Both the position numbers and the translations under genes were made by a program. Below, in pieces: positions 13,800-26,060 of a stretch of DNA of 64,000 nucleotides. The number at the start of each line of letters is the position of its first letter. Position 1 is the first letter of the stretch. Below the pieces are notes generated by a model. The model saw nothing but the letters and a program-made list of their open reading frames with translations, had not been told where the DNA came from and ran no database searches. Source of the stretch: Nymphaea colorata (lineage: Eukaryota; Streptophyta; Magnoliopsida; Nymphaeales; Nymphaeaceae); NCBI RefSeq assembly GCF_008831285.2, contig NC_045143.1:4101503-4165502 (forward strand), in the 5' to 3' direction.

Positions 13800-16700
13800 C
13801 GATCAGTTGAAGCTTTTTGAAAATAAAAAACAGGAAAGAAGAGGGAAGGAGGAGACGCAAGCAAAAAGATGGTAGCCGTTTCGATATTTCTCTCTCCCTC
13901 TTCCTCTTTCTTTCTCGTCTTCCCCTCCTCGATCGTGTTCAGTCGTTGTTGTACATTTTTTCTCTTTTGCCAGAACGTCTTCTTTTTTCCTTTTGTTCAA
14001 GAGTTAAAAAAAAAAAATGATATTAATTAAGCTTAATTACAGCGGAGAATGTATGCAATTAATTAAGCAAAATAATTATCTGCGGTTAAACTTTGTTCCA
14101 ATTTTTCATTTTTTCGTTTGCTGTGGGACATTAGTGGCGGGCACAGCGGCCACACACTGTAAGCAACGCCGTCTTCTTCCATTTAAAAAATAAAATAAAT
14201 AAATCTTAATAATGAGAAGGTTTCGGGCTCGCGACAATATAGCGCGAGGCACAGCTGCCAGTGAGGATTGAGTGCCTCAGATTACTGTTGTGCCCCCGGA
14301 CAACATTTCATATTCCCCAACCCTTTTCTCCGGGGCGCGTGTTTTGGTAGCGGGGCGTGGCTGTTGACCGTCCATCTTAGGGATCGACGGTTTGAAGGGG
14401 CGGCGTTCCAGTGTACAGTTGGCGGCGTCTAACGGTTAAGCTGAATGGGTTCGGGTCGTGGGTCAAGGTCCACGCTGAGGGTCGGTGTCCGGAGTCGACA
14501 AATGGTACGACTATGACCCCGACGAGATCGGTACTGGATCCGATAAGATCCACGTCTAGCGTGAAAGAAAAGTGGTTGTCGGATCCAGATTCCTAAAGTT
14601 CCCGGTCTGGTTCGTATTTTCTCGTACTGTTTCTCTCGAAACCGCACTCATTACTTGGATCTGGATTTTTGATCGTATGTATATCCAGATTGTATGACAG
14701 TCCATAGCTCCAAAGCCCAGGTGGCCTCCCATTTCGGGTCTGGATCCATTATCCAAGCTTAGCAAAATCGGCAATAAACTGGATCACGACCATACAGAAA
14801 ATTTGACGGGTCCCCTTTCGGGTCTGGACCAACTTTTTTTTTAAAGTACGAAAAACTATTAATAATACAATTAATGCAAGATATCGGAAACGATATTAAG
14901 TTCTTGAATTTGTGGCTGTTTTTTTTTATTATTATTATCTTTCAATCACGAAACACGCTTCAGAACGGATCGCTTCAACTTTAAGAAAGAACGCTTGAAT
15001 TTGGCACTGCAAAACTTAACGTTGCACGCTATTGGATTTTATGGATTAAAATATGTGCAAGTATAATTTAATTAAGCATAAACATGAACTTAACTGGTAG
15101 AACGTCAATTAAAAAAAAAACGTATTATCGTATTTTTCTAATTTATTCTTAAAATAAGAAACTTATGTAAATCATATTCTTTAATAAGTAAATTTAAGAC
15201 AGCATCTACATCTAAAACAAAACAAAAAATATGGGGAGAGTTTGGATGGCAGTATCACCTAACCCAGTTTTGTGAAAATTTAGTTTTACGAAAACCGAGT
15301 TGTTTTAATTTTTGCAAACTTGATTTATTTGATCGTGTGACAAACATTTCTGAATTATCTGATTGTGAAGCTGAGAGGACTCCATTTGAGATATATGAAT
15401 TATCTCACTTTCATGGGCCCGATGGAAGGGTTTTGACTTGAATGTGAGATAGAAACATCGCTTTTTTTAATTTCAAGAAAGAGATACATTCCTTCCCTTT
15501 TTTTATCGTGACAAAAATGGTAGGATTTTAACTGTTAAATTTTCATTTTTGCATGGTAAATCATTACATAAATATATAAATTAATTAATATAGCCAATTA
15601 CTTGTTCCGCTGGCATTAATATTGGCCATTTTGGAGCCACCGAATATATAGATGGAAAATTTTATTTCCTCAGCAGGAAAGATGAAAAAAATTAATCACA
15701 ATAATAATAATAATAATAACAGGATTGCTTGACCAAGGTTATGAGAGTCCCATTCCCCAAGCAAGGGAAATGCGTGACCCTTCCGCTTCTTCAAGTTCTA
15801 TTGGTCAAAGGAAGATTTAAGTTGGGGCTTTACTGTAATTTCAGAAATACGCCCTATAATAAATATTTTTTAGATATGGACCTACCAAAACCATCAAACA
15901 CAACAAGCACTTTGTTCGTTATAGGGCTGCACACAGGTTGAGTTGAGCTCAAGTTTGACCAACTCGAGCTCAAGTTTGACCAACTCGAGCTCGACTTGAC
16001 TCAAAAAAAACTTGAACTGGAACTAAGTTTAAAGTCACTTGAGGGCACTTTCGGTATTTCAAAGTCGTTGCAACATGTAAGACCACACCCTTCCACGACA
16101 TATCGGAAGACGAGGAATGTTATCAGGATCGAGAAAAGAGGAAAAACATAAGGCGTGTTTCTCTCCTTGTGGCTTCTCCAAGCAAGATAGTATCGGCCAC
16201 AAACCGAGACGCTGTTAACCGATACGTGAGTTGGAAAAGCAAGTGCTATTTGTTAGCTGGTTTTACTTTAATAAAAAAAAATTTATATGTATTTAATGAC
16301 TAATTTAAATAAAATTATAAAATCCAGCCAATAGTATGGCCTGATGCGTATCGGCGAGTCGTTCGCATGGTTTTTAAGATCTTCAATGCTTCACGTCCTT
16401 GTCTCCACGGGTGTGCTTGAGACAAAACTGTCCCTGTCCCGTGACAGATTTCCTTTTCTTTTTCTTTCTTTTGTTTTTTTCCCTCCGAGACGTGACGCCT
16501 ACGCTGTAAGCAGTTTCGATTCACGTGGTATTCAGCCTTTACGGAATTTGACTTAAAATTGTATGAATTGGAATTGGTTGAAACTCAAATAGAAATAAAA
16601 ATATATATAAAAAAACGTCAGATCCATAAAAATATATATAAAATAATTTGTTGTTATTCTCCCTCGTATTTGTCAAAAGCTGGATCTGAAAAAAAGTCTG

Positions 16701-18290
16701 ATTAAGAAAAAAATTTTGATTAAAAAATCAGATTGGATTTGAATCTAGAAAATAATTGTTTCAAAATAAGCATTTGATCAGATTTAGATTCCGGTTCAAT
16801 TTCAAATAAATAACTTACATTCAATATCTATATATTTTGGAAGACGGTAAAATAGAATTCATATTCAGACATGCAAATAAAAGTCTAGAATTAGATTGTG
16901 GGTTTCAAAATCAAAGCCGGGTATGATATTCCATTTTTGTAACGAACCCTATTCTGGATCCTCAAAAGAATAACTTAAACGGTGAGGAAAAAACGTGTAT
17001 AGGCAAGAAAAAAAAGATAGGTATAATACCGCAAAGTTGTATATTTCGTGAATAAAATGAGAAAATCTTGGTAAATTTTTAAAAATTTTAAAACATTTAA
17101 GAAATCCTAAAAAATATAAAAAAAATGCAAAAAAAAGGTATAATACGTGTTTTTTCATGTTTTTTATTTTTGACTTTTTTTTTAAAGATGCGTTTTGTAC
17201 GGGCATTATACTATGTTTTGCCATATTATACACGTCTTTTTCCAATAAAACACATTTTTTGTGAGAGTGCTTAGAAGATCTAGTGAGAGCCGCTCCATTC
17301 TTTTGGATCTTGGAGCGTTGTTCTTACTTTTTCAAACCACGGGAATCCTAAGGTTTTCAGAGATTTTCAGTACCATGCTTATTCTTGCACATTTCAAAAA
17401 TTAATTTCATGTTTGAAAGTGAATAATTGATAGTTATTTATAGGTTAGAAGAGGAGATCTCCAATCCAAAAAAACCTAAGCTTCCATCCAAACCCTTGTT
17501 TCCATACAGGTTCTTTGGAACCAGTAATACAAGGGCAAGGAATTGAATCAAATCTGTGTAACTGCTGTCCACCCATAAACTCACCTAAATCGAGTGCGAG
17601 TTAAGTTTTCTTTTTTTTAAAAAAAAAAAATACATACAAAAACAATCAAGCAATGTGAAAAACATTAAAAATATTTTTTTAAATAATAAAAAGTGAACAT
17701 CAGTCAATAAATCAAATCAATTTGCCATCCATTCGATTCAAATCGGCAGTTTTGCGACACTAATTTTATCGATAAATACTTAATTTAAATTGGAGGTAAG
17801 AGAGGACGCCGGTGAGTAGTTAGATGTATTAAACAATTGAGCAAGAAATTTTCTCCTCAAATCACATATGGTATGTCACATATTATATAAGTTACTTCCA
17901 GCTCTTTAAATATAACGGCAGCAAGAATAATTATTGGTGTTTTTGAAAACTATGTAGTTCTATATTCTAATTGAAGTTTTTTTTTATTTTTCTGTTGATT
18001 AACTAAATAAGCAAAAAATGAAACGCGGGACAATTGGTAGTTATTATACGGGTTTTCCTTATCTTGCAACTATTTGTTCCTTTTTTTTTAAGTTAAAAAC
18101 TTTAAATTTATTAAAATGATTTACAAAACGTATACGTCTTATAATTCTACTATCATTTCGTCAATGAACTTATACGGTTCAAATCGGCCAATAAAATACT
18201 GTCCTGGGATTAAGGCATGCTTGAAGAGGACAATTAATACCAAGAAAAAATTAAGGCCGCAAAGTTGGTGAAAGTTGCCAGGGTCGTCTT
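13800..18290. other. Intergenic region, no supported gene
   Basis: AT-rich spacer upstream of the myosin gene. Apart from small repeats, such as a perfect two-copy 21-bp tandem at 15945-15986 and a tract of GATTTGAATC-like words at 16690-16920, I see no coding signal on either strand. The short open frames are low-complexity or lack any family resemblance. Confidence 0.6.
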
Positions 18291-18297
18291 TCTATAA

Positions 18298-20378
18298 GGG
18301 TGCGTTTGATGCACAAGGAAGAATTTAACGTGGTAAATTTACCATGGTAAATTTTTCTGGAAAAAAAAAACAGGATGAAATTTAACTTTCTTCCGATTTG
18401 AGGTCATGTTTCATGGACCGGAAGAATTTAACCTGGTAAATTTAACCATGTTTGATGCACATGATAGAAAATTTAAGGGACTTTTTTTAAAAATGAAATA
18501 AGTTGTATGACAACATTGCGGCCTTCAAGAAAAACTCAACTCAACAATAAATAAAAAACATCCAAGCCATTGACACATATGACTTAAAGATTTCATCTAA
18601 CATGGTGATGACTTAAATAACACGTTCTGGATATTATTCACAATGTTGTTTGTAACCTGAAAATCGTTGCATATTGGAAACCAACGGCAAATGAGATCAA
18701 GTGTAACTGTGTAAGGCGTAAGAATGAGATTTGAAGTCACGTAAACAGACTCAATCAAAGTCATTGCATATTGGAAAAATACATAAACAGCCATCAATGT
18801 TGTTTGCAGCCCTTTCATACAAGCAATCGATCCATAATATTTCTATAAGGTACCTCAATATAGTCATTCTATACTGGGTAGACTTCAATACACTTGTTGA
18901 TTGGGTCATACCAAACCCGCTTGTATTTAAAATTTCTTTGATGACTGTCAAGTTTGGTTTTGATTACTTCAATTTGTTTTTTATTTTCTTTTTACTGGAT
19001 TCTGGATCGAATTTGTCTATCATGCCTTTTTCAATTGCTGTATACGCTTTGGACTTCAATCATCCACCAGATTTCATACCAAGGATGTGTGATTGCTCCA
19101 CAAGAAGTTGGACTAAATAGTCTATTTGCGCTTCAGTCCACATAAGATTCTCCCTCGATGGACTACTGTCTTCCATGGTAATAATAACTTAGACAATATT
19201 TCTTGACAACTAGATATTTGAGTTTGAAGAATCTTGCATAACATGAACCAAAGAAAGACACAAATGAATGATCAACAAAAAAAAATGGAGGAGCCGTAAA
19301 ACACATATCATATATCAAGACAATGGAACGAAGGTGATGAACGCTCATATAATAACATCAACATCCAAAATGGAGAATTAACTAAAATAACATCCAGCAC
19401 AGTGATGAACACTCAGAATACAAATAACACTTATATTGAAATTTCTTGCTTATAGTTGGCATACTCACATTTTTTCACTTATAATACCCAGTTTGGAGTT
19501 TATTTCCATTTCATATTGAAATACTCAGTGTGAACGGCAGACCAGCCGAACTGTCAAGCTCAAGGAGTGCTAAAACTTCATCTACTGAGTACTCTCAGTA
19601 GATTTCAAGTAGGTAAGAAATGAATGGTGAGAAGAGAATATAATCCCCTGCATTAGTGGAACTAACCAGTGAAAAAGAGAATGCATCATCTCTGAGAAAT
19701 GTATAAACTATAAAGTGCCATCAACATCCGGCAAAGCCTTCTATGCTCTGCTAAAATCGCAACAAAGGGGATTTGAGAAATACCATAAGTTGAGAAAACG
19801 AAGGCAATAGCAACAGCAACGGCGGATCGAAGGAGCTGCGACCGTGGCGTTGGCGGATGCTGCCATGTCTTCCCTGCCGGCTAGATGCCAGAAAAGAATA
19901 TATTAGGGCAACAGATAAAGGGAGAAAAGGAGTGAGCAGAGAGAAAGGGAAAAAGAGAAAGGGAGATGCCATAGAACCTGCGAGCGAGAAGGCGATTTCT
20001 GTGCGACGGTGATTAGGGCACTGATTTGGGAGAAGACAAGGGCATCAAGAGCAAGAGAGAAAGGGGGGAAGATCACCGGCAGAGGAGCGGAGCAGCGGTG
20101 GTGAGTGCGGCGACGGTGGGAGCGGCCTCTGGTGCGACAGTGAGAAGGCGACAGGGTGATTTCTGTTCGAGCGAGGAGGAGCTGCGGGCGGAGGGAGGAA
20201 ATGAGGGGAAAGGGAGTCGAGCGCGGCGGGGGGGGAGGGCGTCGAGCGGGTGAAATTCCACCCTCTCGAAAGTCCGCTCCCATTTTACGTTAAATGGGGT
20301 GAATTTCACCCCGTTTGATGCAGTTTTAGTCGGGCGTTTCAGAAAAAAATGAGTTCAACCGGGCAATCAAACGCCACC
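18298..20378 (-). mobile_element. Decayed PIF/Harbinger-type DNA transposon
   Basis: The left end begins GGGTGCGTTTGATG at 18298. The right end, read on the minus strand, begins GGTGGCGTTTGATTG at 20378. Both are flanked by TAA (18295-18297 and 20379-20381), matching the 3-bp TTA/TAA duplication of the PIF/Harbinger superfamily. Length is 2,081 bp. Inside, on the minus strand, is a broken MYB/SANT-like ORF (separate entry). No DDE transposase ORF is visible, so the copy is non-autonomous or internally deleted. The end near 19.9-20.3 kb is unusually GC-rich for the region. The terminal repeats are imperfect, so the exact ends are inferred from TIR plus duplication together. Confidence 0.7.
18751..19176 (-). 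pseudogene. MYB/SANT-like DNA-binding ORF of a Harbinger element, broken
   Basis: From an ATG at 19176 one frame reads MEDSSPSRENLMWTEAQIDY, then LVQLLVEQ and further on ILNTSGFGM. The WTEAQ...LLVEQ...GFG spacing is typical of the MYB/SANT-like (trihelix-related) protein that accompanies PIF/Harbinger transposases and of the plant MYB/SANT-like family derived from them. The frame is interrupted by a TGA at about 19064 and a TAA at about 18974 and ends at 18751, so no full protein can be made. It lies wholly inside the element at 18298-20378. Confidence 0.65.
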
Positions 20379-20381
20379 TAA

Positions 20382-21200
20382 GAGTGTAGCGAATATCGGT
20401 TGGCGATGCCGAACAAGCTGACCCAAAAAAATAAATTGGAAAAGCGTATCCTAAAATATTTTAAAAAAGAAAAAAAATTACAAATGGGCTCTCCTGTTAT
20501 GTACCTGACTGCTATCTTTGTTTGGGGGAGGAAACTTCTACTCGCATCTCGCTCACCCGAAAGTGAACTCCATCCACTACAACATTTGGGGTCAGCTCGG
20601 CGCAATTTTGACGCCAGTGAACATGAGCATCGGTGCTACTTAGCGTCAATATTGGGTGGATACTTACTTATAGAAGCTTCGATTTTTCATGGTTATTTCA
20701 ATTGTTGGTTCCGTTTATGCATGGTGAAATGAGCATTGAAATTGTCTTAGCTCCTGACAATAAAAAAGTTTCATTGGGACATATGAATTTTATGAAGTTT
20801 TCGCTCAGTTATTTCAACTACATTGAATGACCTTTGGAATTGGTCTCGAAGTCGATGAATCACATTTAATAATGTTTTCCATCCCCTTTTCTTTTATTGA
20901 TTTTGTATTTTCCCTTATTCTCTTGTTCGTTACATCGATCAGACAATCTCTTCCGCTGGATTGTTTTCAATCCAATATGATGTACAAGTTATGACCAGAA
21001 CTTTTTATTCTTCCAGATTATGTGGATCCACACCGTTCATCATCGGGATTCATGTCGACCGTCCACAGCTTGGCAATTCTTAGATAATGAATTGGGTTCA
21101 AATTCATCTGTTTACTGCATTTTCTCTTTGTTTTTGACAAGAAAGATCACTCTGAAAATGGAAAATCTAATGAGCTGATTAATTAACTCACTTAACATAG
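20382..21200. other. Intergenic spacer downstream of the receptor kinase
   Basis: There is no recognisable gene. One open frame of 110 codons (20400-20732, plus strand) has no family features I recognise. Part of 21200-21615 is probably the 3' untranslated region of the minus-strand kinase gene. Confidence 0.5.
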
Positions 21201-21615
21201 CTTCTCAGGCAGCGGCGATATCCTTGTATTATATTCGCCGCCGGATCGAAGCTGATATTTGACGCCGAAGAGGCTAAAAATAAACAGTCATCATTGATTC
21301 ATTAAAATAAATAATCATCATTATTTCATTCCAACATAGTTACTTGTTCTAATTCCAGTGCACTTTTTTTCCTTTTACATTTCATGATCCGCCAAAAGAA
21401 AAAAAAACAATAAAAAAAGTTAAAGAAACAAGCCAATTGGCTTGATTGTTTGTATGATTGAATGTGCAGAAACTTTGATCAACCTGTTTGTGACTCCATT
21501 GGGAGCTTGGATTGAGTAAGAAGATGATGTAGCACCGAGAAAGAGGGAAAATGATGAAAATTTTGAAGAGATAAAGAGAAAAAAATGGTGGTGGCGGCTA
21601 CCCACAAGTTAGGAG

Positions 21616-22962
21616 CTACCGACCAATCACAGCCGACAATTCAACGGAGAAGGAGGCGGCCTGCGGCAATCCTGCAGAGGACCCTCCGCTGCTGGAAGCG
21701 TTTTGCCGTTGGTCAATGTGGGGATAGTCGTCGTCTTCGTCGTCGGCCAAGAGGTCGGCGACGCTCATATCGGGCTCCGGCGGCCGGTCGATGCGCGCGC
21801 GGCCCTGCAGCATCTCCACCACGAGCGACATGGAGGGCCTGAGTCTCGGCTTCTCCTGGATGCACCACAGCGCCACGTTCACGAGCGTCGTCACCTGCCG
21901 CTCGTCGACGCTTGCGCTCGGCAGCCTCTGGTCCACCACCTCCATCAGCTTCCCTTCCCTCAGATTCTGCATCACGATCTTGGGGAAGATGGACCACCTC
22001 CGCCCCCCGCTGTTCCCCTCGCCGTTTCTCACGGCGACCACGTTCCTTCGGCCGCCGACGAGCTCCAGCAGCACCATCCCGTAGCTGTAGACGTCGCACT
22101 TCTCGGAGATTCCGTTCTCCAGGAGCCACTCCGGCGCCAGGTACCCCTTCGTTCCCCTCACCGTCGTCACAATTTGGCTCTCGTCCCTCCCCATGAGCTT
22201 CGACAGCCCAAAATCGGTAACCCGCGCTTGGAAGCAGTCATCCAGGAGGATGTTTTCCGGCTTGACGTCGAGATGGAGGATCTTCTTCCGGCAGTCCTCG
22301 TGGAGGTAGGCGAGCGCCTTCGCGACGTCGACGGCGACGGCGAAGCGCGTGTCCATGGGCAGAACTCGCCGGAGGGCGTTCCGGCCCTCGCCTGGGAAGA
22401 TCCATGTGTCGAGCGAGCCGTTGGGGATGAACTCGTACACCAGCAGCCGGTGGCCGTTCTCCAAGCAGTACCCCAAAAGCCGAACGAGGTTTATGTGCTG
22501 GACGGAGGCGATCGCCATGACCTCCGATTGGAAGTCCTTCTGCCCGTGCTCCGACCCGTGGATTCTCTTTACGGCGACCGGGGAGCCGTCGTCGAGGATG
22601 CCCTTGAAGACGGAGGCGGAAGCGCCCCTCCCGAGTAAGGCACTGAAATTGTCGGTGGCGTCCTGCAGGGCGCGGTAGCGGAACTTGGTGGGGAGGCCGG
22701 CGACCTTGCGGAGGAAGCTGTACTCCACACGGAGGCGGTGCTCGTTCTCGACGACGGACTCCATGAGGCGCCGCTGCCGGCGTCGCTCCTTCACGGAGCG
22801 GACGATGATCCAACTGAACAGGATGATCTGGGCAGCCCAGTCGACGGCGGCGATGGCGAAGAAGGTGGTGGTGGCACCGAGGTAGACGCGGAGGACGATG
22901 ACGGCGACCAGCAGTACGATCAGAGCCAAAGACACCAAGATCGTGAAGGCCTTGTTGCCCAT
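21616..22962 (-). CDS. Receptor-like protein kinase, At5g20050 type (non-RD)
   Basis: Single-exon gene of 448 residues, at the plasma membrane by inference. Residues 5-28 and about 34-54 are hydrophobic, followed by a basic KERRRQRR stretch. There is no large extracellular domain. The kinase domain spans about 107-387: glycine loop GRGASASVF at 111-119, VAVK with the ATP-site lysine at 132, HLDVKPEN at 230-237 with catalytic Asp232, DFG at 250-252, APE at 276-278. The residue before the catalytic Asp is Leu, so it is a non-RD kinase. Order and wording (EYSFLRKVAGLPTKF before the kinase, ALAYLHEDC, GTKGYLAPEWLLENGISEK) closely match the family of Arabidopsis At5g20050, which has a similar length. 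The gene is GC-rich in an AT-rich neighbourhood. Its ligand and substrate are unknown. Confidence 0.95.
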   Translation of the reverse strand: MGNKAFTILVSLALIVLLVAVIVLRVYLGATTTFFAIAAVDWAAQIILFSWIIVRSVKERRRQRRLMESVVENEHRLRVEYSFLRKVAGLPTKFRYRALQDATDNFSALLGRGASASVFKGILDDGSPVAVKRIHGSEHGQKDFQSEVMAIASVQHINLVRLLGYCLENGHRLLVYEFIPNGSLDTWIFPGEGRNALRRVLPMDTRFAVAVDVAKALAYLHEDCRKKILHLDVKPENILLDDCFQARVTDFGLSKLMGRDESQIVTTVRGTKGYLAPEWLLENGISEKCDVYSYGMVLLELVGGRRNVVAVRNGEGNSGGRRWSIFPKIVMQNLREGKLMEVVDQRLPSASVDERQVTTLVNVALWCIQEKPRLRPSMSLVVEMLQGRARIDRPPEPDMSVADLLADDEDDDYPHIDQRQNASSSGGSSAGLPQAASFSVELSAVIGR

Positions 22963-23099
22963 CGACGGGGGGAGAAAACGAAGAAGAAGAAACGCAGCGG
23001 CAGAGCTTCTTCCTCACATTGTACTGAAAGCGAAAAAAATTTTGGACCTCCTCTTTTCTCATTTTCTTTTCAAGAATATCTTGGAAATTTGGGGATTGA

Positions 23100-25046
23100 C
23101 TTTCAGTGTCGTTTACTTTTCAAATCGCGTCTTTGTTAATCTCTGGTTCTTTAATCATATGAAAACGATGGAAATGGAAACCCTGGAACATGAAACACAG
23201 AATTTTTTAGATAAATAGACATATTAACTCATAAGACATGGTTTTGGGATTCAAACTTTTTGGTTTCAATTTTTTCGGTGACACTCCATTAAAGGGTATA
23301 CTGTATCTCACCTAAGCTCCAACAGTGTGGACAGAGAAATTGAAAGGGAAACATTTGGATATTCTTGAAGTCGGGGTGAACAAAGAAACAAGGCAAATAT
23401 GCTATTATGCAATGAACAATACGGACAATAAAATGGACTGCATCGAATAAGGTGCGCAATAAAAGTTGGAATTCATGGAGCCAACAACCTCCCGTCTGTT
23501 TCATAACTTTTTTTTTTTGAGTGGTAGGTCGTAATCTTCTTGCTCATTCACAAAGCCTTGATCTTTTAAAAATAACTTTTAAATAAAGTTAAAATCTTTC
23601 TTTCTTTCTGAATTTATACGTTGCATTTAATCGATGGGAATGCATAGTCAAATGAAAAAAAAAAAAAAAAAAAACTCAAACCTTTTGTTTTATCCTTATG
23701 TTGGGCTTCTCCAATACAAGGAACTCACACTTTTCTTTTGTTTGTTTTAGTTAGGGCAGTTGGTGCATCAAGAATGACTAGCGTTAAAAACTATTAGATA
23801 ATTAATGCTAATACGAGGAAGAATGCAACCAAATAAAATAAAGATCAGAAATGAAAAAGTTCCTTTCACCTTCGAAGGCTACGACAATCCAACTTTTTGG
23901 AGGATTTCGTTTGATTCTCCGCAATGACAGCTGGTAAGAGGTTAGTTGTTGGTTTGATTTCCCTATCGATAAACTAAAGCAAACATAACCCGTGAGCACA
24001 GGGACGAACCCAGGGGCTGCATCGCCCTACAAAAAAAAATTATATGTAAATTTTAAAAAAATTTACTTGTTTCATATAAAAAGTTTGAAAAATGAGGTTT
24101 CGGCCCTTGTAAAATTTAAAAACTTTAATTCGGTGTCATCGAGTAAGCGACAAAGTCTCTTAACCTGAGTATGGTTTCTGGAGTCGCAAACCATAAGTAA
24201 TGCAACTTGGTGGCTTCCAACTACTTAAACGGTGATAGTAGATGGGACTGATGATACTAAATGAGATGAAAAGGGATATAACCGAATATCCCTGCCTCTT
24301 CAGATTGGTGATAAAGGCTCTCTGTTTCCCTTCATGAATCCATAATGCTAAAATCTTTAGTAGATTAAAGAGATCCACTAATGAGATTCGGATCCCAGGA
24401 CACTCAAATATCCATATCTGAACCAATTGCAGCCAAATGACTTTAATTTTGAATCAGGTTAGCACAATTGCCAGGGAAAAGGTCTGAGACCGATCTATTG
24501 TCTCATTCAAACACGGTGGACCCTCCCAAATACACCTTCCCCCATTTCGAAGGGTTTGGCTTCTCCATACAAGAAAAAGTGGAAGTGGCGGTCACGAGAC
24601 GGGGCATCTCGAATCTCCTTGACAATTCAAACACACCCCTAGTCAGGAGCAGCGTTATCTTTAAAATCGGTCTGTGAAACCATGCAATTCAGGTGAGCCA
24701 GTCGCAAATCAGCTAAAGATATTTAAAGATTAATTTTTAGAAAATAAAAGTTATGAAAAATAATTAAAAATTTATAATTTCGAAATAATTTTCAAAAGTA
24801 ATTGATATTGACAAGTGGCACTCCCAAATCAGCCATAATATCAAATGGGTTTGCCGAATATTCGATTTGGATAGCCCGATTCAGGTAGATTAGGACCCAT
24901 TTTAGTACAATTATACAATAATAGATGCTCATGAAGATAATAGTCTTCATGGTTGTTGAGGAATATTTAATGGCATTCATTTATGATCAGCAGCCTCATC
25001 TTCTACTACATGACTAAGGCAATTGCTCACACTAGTTCACAAAATT

Positions 25047-25092
<46 letters not shown>

Positions 25093-26021
25093 ATATTTCA
25101 TTATTTTTTAGATTTTTTATTTTTTCTTTATTTATTATTATTATTTTTTACATAACTAAAATTTTTTGACTCCGCCACTACAACAACAGACAGATTCATG
25201 GGATTGCATTTTAAGAAGTTGAAGGAGTCAGGTTGAATTCACACCATGATTGGATTCTTTGACATAAACTAATAGGTACATACCTAACCTTAAAAAGGGG
25301 TAGTGCTGGTCATATTTATACGTTCAAATATATTCTTGCATCAACTTGTTCAGCAAAAGTATTGAAAACGATTGGGTGAATTGAAGTGGATTAATTCGAA
25401 TCATATGTGGAATCCAGCCAAATTTAAAACTACATGTCTATGTTAAAAAAAACAGATAAAAATGGAAAGTCAGAAAACATATGAAAGACATTAGTACTAA
25501 TGATAATATTAAAATGTGATGACCTCTTCTTGAATTTGACCATGTGATGTGATTAAAGTTTACTGTAATAAATGGAGACTAAGTTGCCACATTCTTCCAC
25601 CAGAGGCTTTCAATTTCTTTGGTAATCGTTAGTAAAATAACTCATCCAAGTCAGAGAGGGCAGCCGGCGGCCGCCGGTTATTTCGCCTAACACAGCTTTC
25701 GATTTGTGTCTTTATTTGTTATAAACAGACAATCGTCCTCCCCATCAACAGACCACTGCACAAGACGATCTTTCCAATCCAGCATTGAATAAAAAGAAGG
25801 CGTTCATGCTTGGCTGCCTCAGAAGCGATCGTGGCGCTGCTCCTATTGCTTCCTCTCCATCTCACAATCCTTCTCTCATCTTTTCGTCTTTCATTGCTGC
25901 GTCATTGGAAAAATTGAATGATCTTAATTCGCTGTGGCAAGAGAAATGCAAAAGTTACAAGTATGAGATTCATGCATGGAAAATGGTTACTTCTGCGGCC
26001 AGATTGCTGTTGTTGTTGTTG

Positions 26022-26060
<39 letters not shown>

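Noticed and set aside
21703..22638. 311-codon open frame on the plus strand opposite the kinase gene
   Set aside because: Shadow frame caused by the high GC content at codon position three of the minus-strand kinase; no family resemblance.
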